DNA of 64,000 nt from JAGRMG01 sp047975215 (GTDB taxonomy: Bacteria > Pseudomonadota > Alphaproteobacteria > Rhodobacterales > Rhodobacteraceae). The translations under genes and the position numbers were made by a program. Position 1 is the first letter of the stretch. The number at the start of each line of letters is the position of its first letter. The DNA is taken from the NCBI GenBank assembly GCA_047975215.1, contig JBKEDD010000051.1, forward strand, positions 1 to 64,000, read 5' to 3'. Below the pieces are notes generated by a model, which searched no databases, had not been told where the DNA came from, and saw only the letters and a program-made list of their open reading frames with translations. Of this stretch, positions 41,594 through 50,964 are shown one piece after another.

Positions 41594-42837
41594 GCGCACC
41601 CAAATTCAGCACGCTGGGATGCCGCCTGAATGCCTACGAGACCGAGGCGATGAAGGCGCTGAGCGCGCGCGCCGGGCTGAGCGATGCGGTGATCGTCAAC
41701 ACCTGCGCCGTGACATCCGAGGCGGTACGCAAGGCGCGGCAGGAGATCCGCCGGTTGCGCCGCGACAACCCTGGCGCCCGGATCATCGTCACCGGTTGCG
41801 CCGCGCAGACCGAACCGGACAGCTTTGCCGCGATGGCCGAGGTCGATGCGGTGATGGGCAATGCCGAGAAGATGCGCCCCGCCACCTGGGCAGGGTTGGC
41901 GGGCGGTTCCGGCTGCGCTCCGGTGCAGGTCGGCGACATCATGTCGCTTGCCGAGGCCACGCCGCAACCGATCGACGGCTTCGGCAGCCGTTCGCGCGCC
42001 TATGTGCAGGTACAAAACGGTTGCGATCACCGCTGTACCTTCTGCATCATCCCCTTTGGCCGGGGCAATTCCCGGTCGGTGCCGGCCGATGTGGTGGTCG
42101 ATCAGATCGGCCGGCTGGTTGGGCGCGGCTACAACGAGGTGGTGCTGACAGGGGTCGATCTGACCGGCTGGGGCGCCGATCTGGCGGGCGGTCCGCGTCT
42201 GGGCGATCTGGTCGGGCGCATCCTGCGACTGGTGCCCGATCTGGCGCGACTGCGGATCAGTTCGATCGATTCGATAGAAGCCGACGATGCGCTTTTGAAC
42301 GCCATCGCCACCGAGCCACGGTTGATGCCGCATCTGCACCTGAGCCTTCAGCATGGCGACAACCTGATTCTCAAGCGGATGAAGCGGCGCCACGCGCGCG
42401 AGGATGCCATCGCCTTCGTCAGGGAGGCCCGGCGCCTGCGCCCGGACATGACCTTTGGCGCCGATATCATCGCGGGATTTCCCACCGAGACGGATGCGAT
42501 GTTCGACAATTCGCTCAGGCTGGTCGAGGAATGCGGCCTGACCTGGCTGCATGTGTTTCCCTACTCACCGCGCCCCGGAACCCCGGCGGCGCGGATGCCG
42601 CAGGTGGACGGGCGCACGATCAAGGCCCGTGCCGCCCGCCTGCGCGCCGCCGGTGCGGCCTGTGTGGCAGATCATCTGAACGCACAGGTCGGCAAGTCAC
42701 ATCGCATCCTGATGGAAAACCCGCATATGGGCCGGACCGAGCAGTTCGCCGAGGTCGCGTTCGAAACACCCCGGCCGGCCGGCCGGATCGTGACGGCGAC
42801 CATCACCGGAGTGGACGGCGCCCGCCTGATGGCCTGA
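41590..42837 (+). CDS. mtaB: tRNA t6A37 methylthiotransferase MtaB
   Basis: Adds a methylthio group to t6A37 of tRNAs (ms2t6A). The 415-residue radical-SAM protein has the N-terminal methylthiotransferase domain with conserved cysteines (STLGCRLNAYE, VNTCAVT, VTGCAAQ), the radical-SAM cluster CDHRCTFCIIPFGRGNSRS, and a C-terminal extension with RILMENPHMGRTEQFAEV. Its substrate is made by TsaD, encoded near the start of this window. ATGA overlap with dapF. A terminator lies 112 bp downstream. Confidence 0.95.
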   Translation: MSAPKFSTLGCRLNAYETEAMKALSARAGLSDAVIVNTCAVTSEAVRKARQEIRRLRRDNPGARIIVTGCAAQTEPDSFAAMAEVDAVMGNAEKMRPATWAGLAGGSGCAPVQVGDIMSLAEATPQPIDGFGSRSRAYVQVQNGCDHRCTFCIIPFGRGNSRSVPADVVVDQIGRLVGRGYNEVVLTGVDLTGWGADLAGGPRLGDLVGRILRLVPDLARLRISSIDSIEADDALLNAIATEPRLMPHLHLSLQHGDNLILKRMKRRHAREDAIAFVREARRLRPDMTFGADIIAGFPTETDAMFDNSLRLVEECGLTWLHVFPYSPRPGTPAARMPQVDGRTIKARAARLRAAGAACVADHLNAQVGKSHRILMENPHMGRTEQFAEVAFETPRPAGRIVTATITGVDGARLMA

Positions 42838-42949
42838 CCCGTGCTACTCCCGCAGGGCGCGCCGGCCCGGGTGGTAGGAGTTCGTCCAGCTGCTGCAATT
42901 CGTCATCGCTTGTCATGAAGCTTCCTTGCGATTGCAGTCTGCCGCTGCC

Positions 42950-42993
42950 AGCCGCGCGCACCGGGCAAGTGCGAAACCGCGCGGCTTTTTTTT
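42950..42993 (+). terminator. Terminator after dapF-mtaB
   Basis: A 9-bp stem AGCCGCGCG (42950-42958) / CGCGCGGCT (42978-42986) is followed by eight T residues, including the last stem base. The loop is 19 bases. The nearby minus-strand terminator serves the opposite operon. Confidence 0.75.
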
Positions 42994-43043
42994 CTCGCCC
43001 GGTCCAGGCCCGGCGGCGGGATCCGCACCGGCAAATGCGCATG

Positions 43044-43072
43044 AAAAACCCCCGCGGCCAGGGGCGCGGGGG
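43044..43072 (-). terminator. Terminator of the petABC operon
   Basis: On the minus strand an 8-bp stem CCCCCGCG (43065-43072) / CGCGGGGG (43049-43056) is followed by five T residues (43044-43048). It lies 28 bp after the petC stop. Confidence 0.88.
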
Positions 43073-43099
43073 TCATGTTTGTCGCCGGGCATGCCGTGC

Positions 43100-43888
43100 T
43101 CAGACCGTCTTCTTGCCCTTGACGGGCGCCCACAGACGCTTGTTCGTGAGGTACAGCAGCACGGTCAGTACCGTCAGCATAAGCACCCCGATGAAACCGG
43201 CCTGCTTGCGCGCCATCATCTTGGGTTCGGCCGCCCACATCAGGAAGGCGGCGACATCCTGCGCCTCGTGATGCAGTTCGCTGGAGTGGCCATCGGCGAA
43301 CTCCACGTCCTCACCATAAAGCGGCGGTGCCATGGCGATCCAGCCGCCGGGAAAGGCGGTGTTTTCGTAAAAGACGGCGCCGGCCTCTTCCTTTTCCTCG
43401 CCGGTATAGCCGGTCAGGATCGAGGCGATGTATTCCGCCCCGCCCATGCCTTTGACAAGCTGGTTGATGCCCAGCCCGTAAGGGCCGTGGAACCCGGCCC
43501 GGGCCTTTGCCATCAGCGACAGGTCGGGCGCGCCTGCAGCGGTGTTGGCCGGGAAGTGATCGGTCGGCTTGGCTGGCCGGTCGTCGTCCAGTTCCGGATC
43601 GAACACGCTGAAGTTCTCGGCCGCGTAGGCGCGCACCTGCTCCTCGGGCAGACCGGGGCCGCCGGGATCGCCCAGCGTGCGCAGCGGCACATATTGCAGG
43701 CCATGGCAGGAGGAGCAGACCTCGGTATAGAGCTGCAAGCCGCGTTGCAGCTGGTTCTGATCGTAGGTGCCGAACGGACCTTCGAAGGAAAAGGCGAAGT
43801 CCTCGGTATGGCTTTCCCCGCCGGCCGCAAAGGATGCGGTGGGGGCGGCTAGGGCGAGGGCGGCGCCGATTGCGAGTGTCTTGAACAT
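43100..43888 (-). CDS. petC: Cytochrome c1, bc1 complex
   Basis: The c-type haem subunit of the cytochrome bc1 complex carries electrons from the Rieske protein to cytochrome c in the periplasm. The 262-residue protein has a signal peptide (about 1-22), haem attachment C58-S-S-C61-H62, the methionine ligand region GGWIAMAPPLYG, and a C-terminal membrane anchor (about 235-253). Third gene of petABC, 15 bp after petB, and followed by the operon terminator. Confidence 0.96.
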   Translation of the reverse strand: MFKTLAIGAALALAAPTASFAAGGESHTEDFAFSFEGPFGTYDQNQLQRGLQLYTEVCSSCHGLQYVPLRTLGDPGGPGLPEEQVRAYAAENFSVFDPELDDDRPAKPTDHFPANTAAGAPDLSLMAKARAGFHGPYGLGINQLVKGMGGAEYIASILTGYTGEEKEEAGAVFYENTAFPGGWIAMAPPLYGEDVEFADGHSSELHHEAQDVAAFLMWAAEPKMMARKQAGFIGVLMLTVLTVLLYLTNKRLWAPVKGKKTV

Positions 43889-43903
43889 GGTCGGTCCCTT
43901 CCC

Positions 43904-45241
43904 TTACTCGGCCGGAGCAGCGTCGGCCGAAGCCGCGCCCTCGCCATAATGGGCCTCAAAGTCGTCTTCGATGGTTGCCGGCGGCTGCGTCGGTTTCTCG
44001 ATCACGCCGAGAATCGGCAGGATGACCAGGAAGTAGGCAAACCAGTAGGCCGATGCGATCAGCGCGTAGGAAGCGTAAGGCTCCTCGGCCGGCATCGCAC
44101 CCAGCCACATCAGGACCACGAAGTCGATGACCAGCAGGTAGAACCACCAGCGGAACATCGGGCGGTACCTGCCCGAGCGGACCGACGAGGTATCGAGCCA
44201 CGGCACCAGCGCCATCACGATGATCGCGCCGAACATGGCAAGCACACCGAAGAACTTGGCGTCGATGATGCCGCCGGTGATGAAGCTGGCGAACTGCACC
44301 ACCCACACATCGGAGGTGAAGGCGCGCAGGATCGCGTAGAACGGCAGGAAATACCATTCCGGCACGATATGCGCCGGCGTTACCAGCGGGTTGGCTTCCA
44401 TGTAGTTGTCCGGGTGGCCCAGGAAATTCGGCATGAAGCCGACGATGGCCCAGAACCCGATCATGATGACGCCCAGCGCGAACAGATCCTTGATCACGAA
44501 ATAGGGCCAGAACGGCAGCGTGTCCTTTGCGGCCTCGGCCTTGGATGTGCGCCGCACCTCGACCCCGGTAGGATTGTTGTTGCCGGTGGTGTGGAAGGCC
44601 CAGATATGCACCACGACCAGCGCCGCGATGATGAAGGGCAGCAGATAGTGCAGGCTGAAGAAGCGGTTGAGCGTGGCGTTGTCCACCGCCGGACCGCCCA
44701 GAAGCCAGGTCTGGATCGGCTCTCCGATGAACGGGATCGCCCCGAACAGGCCGGTGATCACGGTGGCGCCCCAGAACGACATCTGCCCCCAGGGCAGCAC
44801 ATAGCCCATGAACCCGGTGGCCATCATCGCCAGGAAGATCAGCATTCCGATGATCCAGGTGATCTCGCGCGGGGATTTGTAGCTGCCGTAGAACAGGCCG
44901 CGGAAGATGTGGATATAGACCGCGAAGAAGAACAGCGATGCCCCGTTGGCGTGCAGATAGCGCAGCATGTGGCCGCCGTTAACGTTGCGCATGATGTGCT
45001 CGACGGACGCGAAGGCCATGTCGACATGCGGGGTGTAATGCATCGCCAGCACGATGCCGGTGACGATCTGCAACACCAGGCAGAAGGCCAGGACGATGCC
45101 GAAAATCCACCACCAGTTCAGGTTTCTGGGCGTGGGAATCATCAGCGTGTTGTAGATCAGGCCGATGATCGGCAGGCGGCTTTCGACCCACTTTTCGCCG
45201 CGGGTCTTGGGTTCGTAATGGTCGTGCGGAATTCCGGACAT
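43904..45241 (-). CDS. petB: Cytochrome b, bc1 complex
   Basis: A 445-residue membrane subunit with eight membrane helices, b-haem histidines in helices B (HMLRYLHANGASLFFFAVYIH) and D (LHYLLPFIIAALVVVHIWAFH), and the Qo-site signature PEWYFLPFYAILR. The C-terminal extension is Ala/Glu-rich. It couples quinol oxidation to proton translocation. It lies 14 bp after petA. Confidence 0.97.
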   Translation of the reverse strand: MSGIPHDHYEPKTRGEKWVESRLPIIGLIYNTLMIPTPRNLNWWWIFGIVLAFCLVLQIVTGIVLAMHYTPHVDMAFASVEHIMRNVNGGHMLRYLHANGASLFFFAVYIHIFRGLFYGSYKSPREITWIIGMLIFLAMMATGFMGYVLPWGQMSFWGATVITGLFGAIPFIGEPIQTWLLGGPAVDNATLNRFFSLHYLLPFIIAALVVVHIWAFHTTGNNNPTGVEVRRTSKAEAAKDTLPFWPYFVIKDLFALGVIMIGFWAIVGFMPNFLGHPDNYMEANPLVTPAHIVPEWYFLPFYAILRAFTSDVWVVQFASFITGGIIDAKFFGVLAMFGAIIVMALVPWLDTSSVRSGRYRPMFRWWFYLLVIDFVVLMWLGAMPAEEPYASYALIASAYWFAYFLVILPILGVIEKPTQPPATIEDDFEAHYGEGAASADAAPAE

Positions 45242-45255
45242 ATCTCAGCTCTCCC

Positions 45256-45816
45256 CTAACCCAGCTTGATCGTGGTGTCGTCAAGGAATTCCGCGACCGG
45301 AATATCCAGATTTCGCGGCGCCGGTCCCTTGCGGATGCGGCCGGCGGTATCGTAGTGCGAACCGTGGCAGGGGCAGAACCAGCCGCCGAACTCGCCGGCC
45401 CCGTCTCCGATCGGGACACAGCCCAGATGGGTACAGACGCCGATCATCACCAGCCAGTTCTCGCGATCGCCGAGCACCCGGTTGCTGTCGCTGGCGTCGG
45501 TGTTCGGCTTGTTGGGGTTTTCCGAGGCCTTGTCCACCAGTTCCGACAGCGGCACGGCCTTGGCCGCGTCGATCTCGTCCTGCGTCCGGCGGCGGATGAA
45601 CACGGGCTTGCCGAGATACTTCACCGTCAGCTGGGTTCCCTCCTCGACGCCGCTCACATCGACGATGATCGAGGACAGCGCCTGAACGTCGGCCGAAGGG
45701 TTCATCTGATTGACCAGCGGCCAGACGGCGGCACCGGCGGTGACGGCACCTGCACCGGCGGTGGCGTAATAGAGGAAATCCCTCCGGGTGCCGTCGATGT
45801 CTTCTGCGTGGGACAC
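45256..45816 (-). CDS. petA: Rieske iron-sulfur protein, bc1 complex
   Basis: A 186-residue Rieske [2Fe-2S] subunit. An N-terminal Tat-like twin arginine (GTRRDFLYYATAG) is followed by a membrane helix, a flexible hinge, and the cluster motifs CTHLGC and CPCHGS. The GTG at 45816 was chosen because GGAGAAAAC lies just upstream and the resulting MSHAEDIDGTRRD start is typical; an in-frame ATG at 45855 adds a non-family extension. First gene of petABC. Confidence 0.95.
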   Translation of the reverse strand: MSHAEDIDGTRRDFLYYATAGAGAVTAGAAVWPLVNQMNPSADVQALSSIIVDVSGVEEGTQLTVKYLGKPVFIRRRTQDEIDAAKAVPLSELVDKASENPNKPNTDASDSNRVLGDRENWLVMIGVCTHLGCVPIGDGAGEFGGWFCPCHGSHYDTAGRIRKGPAPRNLDIPVAEFLDDTTIKLG

Positions 45817-46339
45817 GAGGTTTTCTCCGTTTCCAGCGCCCGATTGGGCAAACATGCGAATGCGCCGCTCTTGCGCGGCGTCTCAGGGCGGCTGTCTAAC
45901 GGGGTGTTGCAGTTTCGTCCAGCGGTCAAACACGCGCAGGGGGTTGTAATCGCCCCGGCTTGTGCCCAAGGGGTCACACGCATTCGGTGCAGACAATGTG
46001 TCGTTCCGGCGGACCGGAGCAGGCCTGACGTTTCGCCGGTGCCGTCGACGCCATCGCCCGGCGGGCGGCAACGCGCTTGCACCAGCGCGCCACCCGGAAA
46101 TCGCCCCGGCGCCAGTCGCGCACCGCATGACGAAACTCGGGATAGCCGAGCGCGATCGGCGCTGCTGTCGTTGAGAAGCCCGACCGTCTGCGCCGCTGCG
46201 CAAGGCGTTTGTGAATGCCTTGCAAGGGCTTTCCAGTGTCCGGGTCAGACCTCGCGCATCAACGCACCCGGAACGCGGATTCCGGGCCGGGCGCGGCCCT
46301 TCCGGCATCCGCGGCGATCTTGCCCGCCCGATGCGGCCG
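45817..46339. other. Region upstream of petA and downstream of thiQ
   Basis: About 520 bp. It must hold the promoter of petABC. Several GC-driven open frames exist, for example an Arg-rich 83-codon one at 45974-46225 on the minus strand, but none has family-like sequence or a ribosome site that I trust. No RNA gene or clear terminator was identified. Confidence 0.4.
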
Positions 46340-47044
46340 TCACATTCTGCCGTCGCCAAGATAGCTGCGCAGCGCCGGTGGCGGGTTGTCCAGCAACGAA
46401 GCGGTGTCTACCGGCGCGTGTACCCGCCCGCCTTCCACGAGGATCACTTGATCGGCGATGCGCCGGGCATCGCCCGGGTCGTGGCTGACCATCAGCAGCG
46501 TCGCGCCGGTTTCGCGCGCCAGACCGGCCACCAGATCGAGCATGTCGGCTTTCAGTGCCGGCCCCAGCGCGGCAAAGGGTTCGTCCAGCAGCAGAAGCGG
46601 GCGGGCCTGCACCAGAACCCGTGCCAGCGCGGCACGGCTTTGCTGACCGCCCGACAGGGCTGCGGGCCTGCGCCCCTCCATCCCGGCCAGCCCGACCCGG
46701 TCTATGGCGCGCGCCACTTGGTCCTTCTGGCCCGGGTCGAGCTTGAGGTCGGCGCGCAGGCCCAGGGCGATATTCTGCGCCACGCTCAGATGAGGAAACA
46801 GGTTGCCGTCCTGGAACAGCATCGCCACCGGGCGCTTGCCTGGCGGTGTATCGCCGATATCGCTCCCCTGCCAGGTGATGCGCCCGGAAATGACCGGCAA
46901 GAAGCCCGCTATCGCCTCGATCAGGGTCGATTTTCCCGCGCCCGACGGTCCGATCACCGCAACCAGGGATCCCGCCTCGATGGCGAGATCGGCGGTCACC
47001 TGGAACGCGCCGTTGCGGATGGTAACGTCTTCAAACCTCAGCAT
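46340..47044 (-). CDS. thiQ: Thiamine ABC transporter ATP-binding protein
   Basis: A 234-residue ATPase: Walker A GPSGAGKST, signature LSGGQQSRAALARVL, Walker B LLLLDEPFAALGP, switch MVSHDPGDARRIA. It drives thiamine/TPP uptake with ThiP and ThiB. The start at 47044 (MLRFEDV) lies inside the end of thiP (14-bp overlap). Last gene of the TPP-riboswitch-controlled operon. Confidence 0.92.
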   Translation of the reverse strand: MLRFEDVTIRNGAFQVTADLAIEAGSLVAVIGPSGAGKSTLIEAIAGFLPVISGRITWQGSDIGDTPPGKRPVAMLFQDGNLFPHLSVAQNIALGLRADLKLDPGQKDQVARAIDRVGLAGMEGRRPAALSGGQQSRAALARVLVQARPLLLLDEPFAALGPALKADMLDLVAGLARETGATLLMVSHDPGDARRIADQVILVEGGRVHAPVDTASLLDNPPPALRSYLGDGRM

Positions 47045-48587
47045 GTCCGCGCCCCCCGCGATCCAGTATCCAGAACGCCGCGACCGAAAGCAGCAGCAAA
47101 AGCAGTGCCGCACCCGAAGCCGCCTGCATCCGGTAGGCGCCCATCAACCGGTAGATCTGCAACGGCAGCGTTGCCTGTTCGGCATCGGCGAACAGGGCGA
47201 TCACGCCAAGATCGCCCATCGACAGTGCCGCTGTCAGCCCGGCGGCAAAGCCGATCTGGGGCCGCATCCGCGCCAGCAGCACGCGGCGCACGAACGGCCA
47301 TCCGGCCATGTCCAGCATCAGGCCCAGCCGCCCGTAGCGTTCAACCACCTGAATCGCACGGGGCACGAGAATGCGCAGCGCGAAGGGCAGCGCCATCAGC
47401 GCGTTGACCAGCGCCGTCACCGGCAGCGCCAGCGCGAAGGGGTCCGCCAGCGGATAAAGAACGACGAACAGCCCCGTGCCGATCACCAGCGGTGAGGCCG
47501 CGAGCCCCAGCAGCCCGGCGAGTTCCACTCCGGCGCGCCGGCCCACAGCGGCCGCCGCCGCCATCGGCAGCGCGAGCGCCAGCAGCAGGCCGGTGCTGGC
47601 AACCGCCACACCGCCCGAGAACAGCGCCGCCCGCCAAACGCCGGCCGGAAGCGAGAACAGCGCGGGCAGGCCCGCACTCACGATCGCCGCCAGCGGCAAG
47701 ACAAGAAACAGGGCCGCCAGCGCGATTACACCGCCATCCAGCAGTTTCGCCGCCCGCCCCTGCGCGTCCCAGCGCCGCAAGGCCCGGTCCAGACCGCCCC
47801 CCGGGCCCTCGCCGCGCGCCGCGCGCAGCGCCGCCAGCGCGGCCAGCCCGGTCAAGGCGATCTGGATACAGGACAGCAGCGCCGCCCGGCCCAGGTCGAA
47901 ATCGAACCGGAATGCCTGATAGATCGCCAGCTCGATGGTGGTCGCGCGCGGCCCGCCGCCCAGAGTCAGGGCCACCGCGAAACTGGTCAGGCATATGGCA
48001 AATACCACCGCGAGCGCGCCGGGCGCCACCCGCGCCAGCATGGGATATTCCAGCAGCCGGCGGATCGCCCCCGGCCCCGCTCCCAGATGCGCCGCCAGGC
48101 GGAACCGTTCGGCCGGGATCTCCTGCCAGCCCTGAAGGATCAGCCGCGTCGCCAGCGGCAGGTTGAAGAACACATGCGCCAGGACCACGCCGTGCAGACC
48201 GTAGATCTGCAAGGGCGGCAAGCCTGCCCAGCCCAGCGCCGTGCTGATCCAGCCGGCCCTGCCGAACACCGCTAGAAGCCCCAGAACCGCCACGATCACC
48301 GGCAGGATGAAGGGCGCGCCCATCAGCGCGATCAGCGCCCGCCTCCCGGCAAAGCGCCGCCGCGCCAGGGCGCGCGCCACCGGCACCGCCAGCGCCACGC
48401 TGAAACCCGCCGACAGCGCCGCCTGTACCAGCGTGAAACGTACCGCCGCCCAGTCGGCCGGGCCAAGCCCGCGCCCGGCCTCGGCGCGCAGCGCCACCGC
48501 CGCCAGCGCACCCAGGATCAGCGCCGCGACGAACCCCGCCGCGCCCAGCCCGGGCGCCGCTCCTAGCGGCTGAGCGCGTCGAGCCAT
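47031..48587 (-). CDS. thiP: Thiamine ABC transporter permease
   Basis: A 518-residue permease with about twelve membrane segments in two homologous halves, each carrying an EAA-like coupling loop (LAAHLGAGPGAIRRL in the first half, GLMLDMAGWPFVRRVLL in the second). The length fits ThiP. Its ATG lies 25 bp inside the thiB end, so the operon is tightly coupled. Confidence 0.9.
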   Translation of the reverse strand: MARRAQPLGAAPGLGAAGFVAALILGALAAVALRAEAGRGLGPADWAAVRFTLVQAALSAGFSVALAVPVARALARRRFAGRRALIALMGAPFILPVIVAVLGLLAVFGRAGWISTALGWAGLPPLQIYGLHGVVLAHVFFNLPLATRLILQGWQEIPAERFRLAAHLGAGPGAIRRLLEYPMLARVAPGALAVVFAICLTSFAVALTLGGGPRATTIELAIYQAFRFDFDLGRAALLSCIQIALTGLAALAALRAARGEGPGGGLDRALRRWDAQGRAAKLLDGGVIALAALFLVLPLAAIVSAGLPALFSLPAGVWRAALFSGGVAVASTGLLLALALPMAAAAAVGRRAGVELAGLLGLAASPLVIGTGLFVVLYPLADPFALALPVTALVNALMALPFALRILVPRAIQVVERYGRLGLMLDMAGWPFVRRVLLARMRPQIGFAAGLTAALSMGDLGVIALFADAEQATLPLQIYRLMGAYRMQAASGAALLLLLLSVAAFWILDRGGRGHAEV

Positions 48588-49540
48588 TCGGCCAGCGCCG
48601 CGTCGCGCACCTCTGCCGCGCGTTCCGGGGCGACCAGCAACGCCTTGCCCGGCCGGGCAAGCCCGGCGAAACCGTCCGGCAACCCGCTTGCGGGCAGTAC
48701 CGCCGGATACATCCAGTTGGTCGTGGGAATCGCCGACTGGAAGGCATCTGACACCATGAATTGCAGGAACGCGTCGGCCAGTTCCGGCTGGTCGCTGGAG
48801 GCCAGCTTGCCGGCCACCTCGATCTGAAGGTAGTGGCCTTCCTCGAAGACCGCCGCGGCCTTGCCGTCATCCTCTTCGGCAATCAGGTGGTAGGCCGGGG
48901 ACGTGGTATAGCTCAGCACCATGTCGGCCTCGCCCTCGAGGAACAGCCCATAAGCCTCCGACCAGCCCTTGGTGACGGTCACGATATTGTCGGCCAGCCC
49001 GGCCCAGATTTCCGCCGCTTCGTCGCCATAGGCCGTCTTGACCCACATCAGCAGGCCCAGACCGGGTGTCGAGGATCGCGGATCCTGGATCACGATCCCG
49101 AGGTCGCTGTCGGCCAGCGCCCGCAAGCTTTGCGGCGCGTCCAGCCCGGCATTGTGGACAAAGGCGAAATAGCCCCAGTCATAGGGCACGAAAACCGGAT
49201 CGTTCCACTCCAGCGGCAGATCGTAGGCAGTCTCGACCGAATGCGGCGCGAACAGCCCGGTCGCGCTTGCCGCCGCCGTCAGGTTGGTGTCGAGCCCAAG
49301 CACGACATCGGCTTCCGAGCGCGCCCCTTCCAGCCGCACGCGCGCCAATAGCGCGGCGCCATCGCCCGCGCCGACCAGTTTCAGATCGCAGCCGCAGGTT
49401 TCCTCGAAAGCCTTCTCGATCACCGGGCCGGGGCCCCAGTCGGAAACAAAGCTGTCATAGGTATAGACGGTCAGTTCGGGCGTATCGGCGATCGCCGCCG
49501 AGGCCGAGAGAATTCCCGCTGCAAATGCAAGCTTCTTCAT
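48563..49540 (-). CDS. thiB: Thiamine-binding periplasmic protein
   Basis: A 325-residue binding protein with a signal peptide (MKKLAFAAGILSASAAIAD) and ThiB-type segments: LTVYTYDSFVSDWGPGPVIEKAFE, DVVLGLDTNL, and TTNWMYPA near the C-terminus. The ATG at 49540 has GGAGG about six bases upstream, which fixes the start. First gene of thiBPQ, about 40 bp after the TPP riboswitch. Confidence 0.93.
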   Translation of the reverse strand: MKKLAFAAGILSASAAIADTPELTVYTYDSFVSDWGPGPVIEKAFEETCGCDLKLVGAGDGAALLARVRLEGARSEADVVLGLDTNLTAAASATGLFAPHSVETAYDLPLEWNDPVFVPYDWGYFAFVHNAGLDAPQSLRALADSDLGIVIQDPRSSTPGLGLLMWVKTAYGDEAAEIWAGLADNIVTVTKGWSEAYGLFLEGEADMVLSYTTSPAYHLIAEEDDGKAAAVFEEGHYLQIEVAGKLASSDQPELADAFLQFMVSDAFQSAIPTTNWMYPAVLPASGLPDGFAGLARPGKALLVAPERAAEVRDAALAEWLDALSR

Positions 49541-49579
49541 GGCATCCTCCATTGCGGCGACAGGGCAAGGGTGGACGCT

Positions 49580-49672
49580 GATCCAGTGGCCTTCCCTCCG
49601 CCGGTACTAGCCGGTTCAGGTTCAACGGGTCTGCAAATGCGCATCTCAGCCAATCAAGGCACCCCGAGGTGG
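49580..49672 (-). promoter_or_regulatory. TPP riboswitch (THI box)
   Basis: On the minus strand the conserved elements come in the expected order: CTCGGGGTGCC, GGCTGAGATG, ACCCGTTGAACCTGA, a variable helix CCGGCTAGTACCGG, and GGAGGGAAGG. This is the thiamin-pyrophosphate aptamer. It precedes thiB, so import should fall when TPP is plentiful. The ribosome site of thiB is close enough for translational control. Confidence 0.95.
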
Positions 49673-49729
49673 CTTCTTCCTAGGCCCGAATCCCGCCGGC
49701 AACAAGTGCCTATCCACCCGTTCTTCTGA

Positions 49730-49784
49730 CCGCAAATATCCCGGGGGAGTCCCGGGCACCGCCCGGGGCGGGGGCAGCGCCCCC
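49730..49784. repeat. GC-rich double hairpin intergenic repeat
   Basis: Two stems: CCCGGGC-ACC-GCCCGGG (49751-49767) and GGGGGC-AGC-GCCCCC (49770-49784), bordered by CCCGGGGGAG. Read on the minus strand it resembles the roseobacter-type hairpin element ending CCCCCGGGATATTT, a relative of the 27504-27541 element. It lies between the thi riboswitch and aroC. Confidence 0.6.
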
Positions 49785-49844
49785 AATTCCCGCTTGAGGC
49801 ATCGCGCCCCGGCCGTTAATCAACCGGACAAAGGAGCGCCGCCA

Positions 49845-50960
49845 ATGTCCATCAACAGTTTCGGACACCTCTTTCGCGTCACCACATGGGGCGAAAGCCA
49901 CGGGCCCGCGCTGGGCGCCACGGTGGATGGCTGCCCGCCGGGGATCGCGATCGGCGAGGCCGCGATCCAGCACTGGCTGGACCGGCGCCGCCCGGGGCAG
50001 AACAGGTATACCACCCAGCGCCGCGAGTCGGACGCGGTGCGCATCCTGTCGGGCGTGTTCGAAGGCCGCACCACCGGTACGCCGGTGCAACTGATGATCG
50101 AGAACACCGATCAGCGGTCGAAGGATTACGGCGAGATTGCCGAAAAATTCCGCCCCGGCCACGCCGATATCACCTACTGGCAGAAATACGGGCATCGCGA
50201 CCATCGCGGCGGCGGCCGGTCCTCGGCGCGCGAAACCGCCGCGCGGGTCGCGGCGGGCGGTCTGGCGCGGGCGGCGCTGAAGGCGCTGGCGCCGGGGATC
50301 GGCATCCAGGGGTACATGACCCGGATCGGCCCGCACGAGATCGACCGGGGCCGGTTCGAAGCCGATGAGATCGAACGCAACCCCTTCTGGTGCCCTGATG
50401 CACAGGCGGCGGCGCAGTGGGCCGGCTATCTCGACGGGCTGCGCAAGGCGGGCAACTCGGCCGGTGCCGTGGTCGAGGTGGTGGCGCGTGGCGCGCCCGC
50501 CGGGCTGGGCGCGCCGGTCTATGGCAAGCTCGACACCGATCTTGCGGCGGCGATGATGTCGATCAATGCGGTCAAGGGGGTCGAGATCGGCGAGGGCATG
50601 GCCGCAGCCACCCTGACCGGAGAGGAAAACGCCGACGAGATCTTCATGGGCAATGACGGCCGGCCGGTCTATTCCTCCAACCACGCGGGCGGAATTCTGG
50701 GCGGTATCTCGACCGGGCAGGACATCGTGGTGCGTTTTGCCGTCAAGCCGACCTCATCGATCCTCAGGCCGCGCCGCACCATCACGAGATCGGGCGAGGC
50801 CACCGAGATCGTCACAAGGGGGCGCCACGACCCCTGCGTCGGCATCCGCGCGGTACCGGTGGGCGAGGCGATGATGGCTTGCGTGATCCTCGACCATCTG
50901 TTGCTGCATCGCGGCCAGATCGGCGGAGATACCGGCCACACGCCGGGCCGGATCGGCTAG
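49845..50960 (+). CDS. aroC: Chorismate synthase
   Basis: Last step of the shikimate pathway, converting EPSP to chorismate with reduced FMN. The 371-residue protein has FRVTTWGESHGPALG, the phosphate-binding RPGHADITYWQKYGHRDHRGGGRSSARETAARVAAG region, and GGISTGQDIVVRFAVKPTSSI. The ATG at 49845 has AAGGAG eight bases upstream. Confidence 0.97.
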   Translation: MSINSFGHLFRVTTWGESHGPALGATVDGCPPGIAIGEAAIQHWLDRRRPGQNRYTTQRRESDAVRILSGVFEGRTTGTPVQLMIENTDQRSKDYGEIAEKFRPGHADITYWQKYGHRDHRGGGRSSARETAARVAAGGLARAALKALAPGIGIQGYMTRIGPHEIDRGRFEADEIERNPFWCPDAQAAAQWAGYLDGLRKAGNSAGAVVEVVARGAPAGLGAPVYGKLDTDLAAAMMSINAVKGVEIGEGMAAATLTGEENADEIFMGNDGRPVYSSNHAGGILGGISTGQDIVVRFAVKPTSSILRPRRTITRSGEATEIVTRGRHDPCVGIRAVPVGEAMMACVILDHLLLHRGQIGGDTGHTPGRIG

Positions 50961-50964
50961 CGGT

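Noticed and set aside
42803..43042. Minus-strand open frame between mtaB and petC
   Set aside because: It runs across the plus-strand terminator hairpin into the end of mtaB. An internal ATG gives only about 36 acidic then Arg-rich residues without family features.
45974..46225. 83-codon Arg-rich open frame upstream of petA on the minus strand
   Set aside because: No family resemblance, no convincing ribosome site, and composition typical of chance frames in GC-rich DNA.
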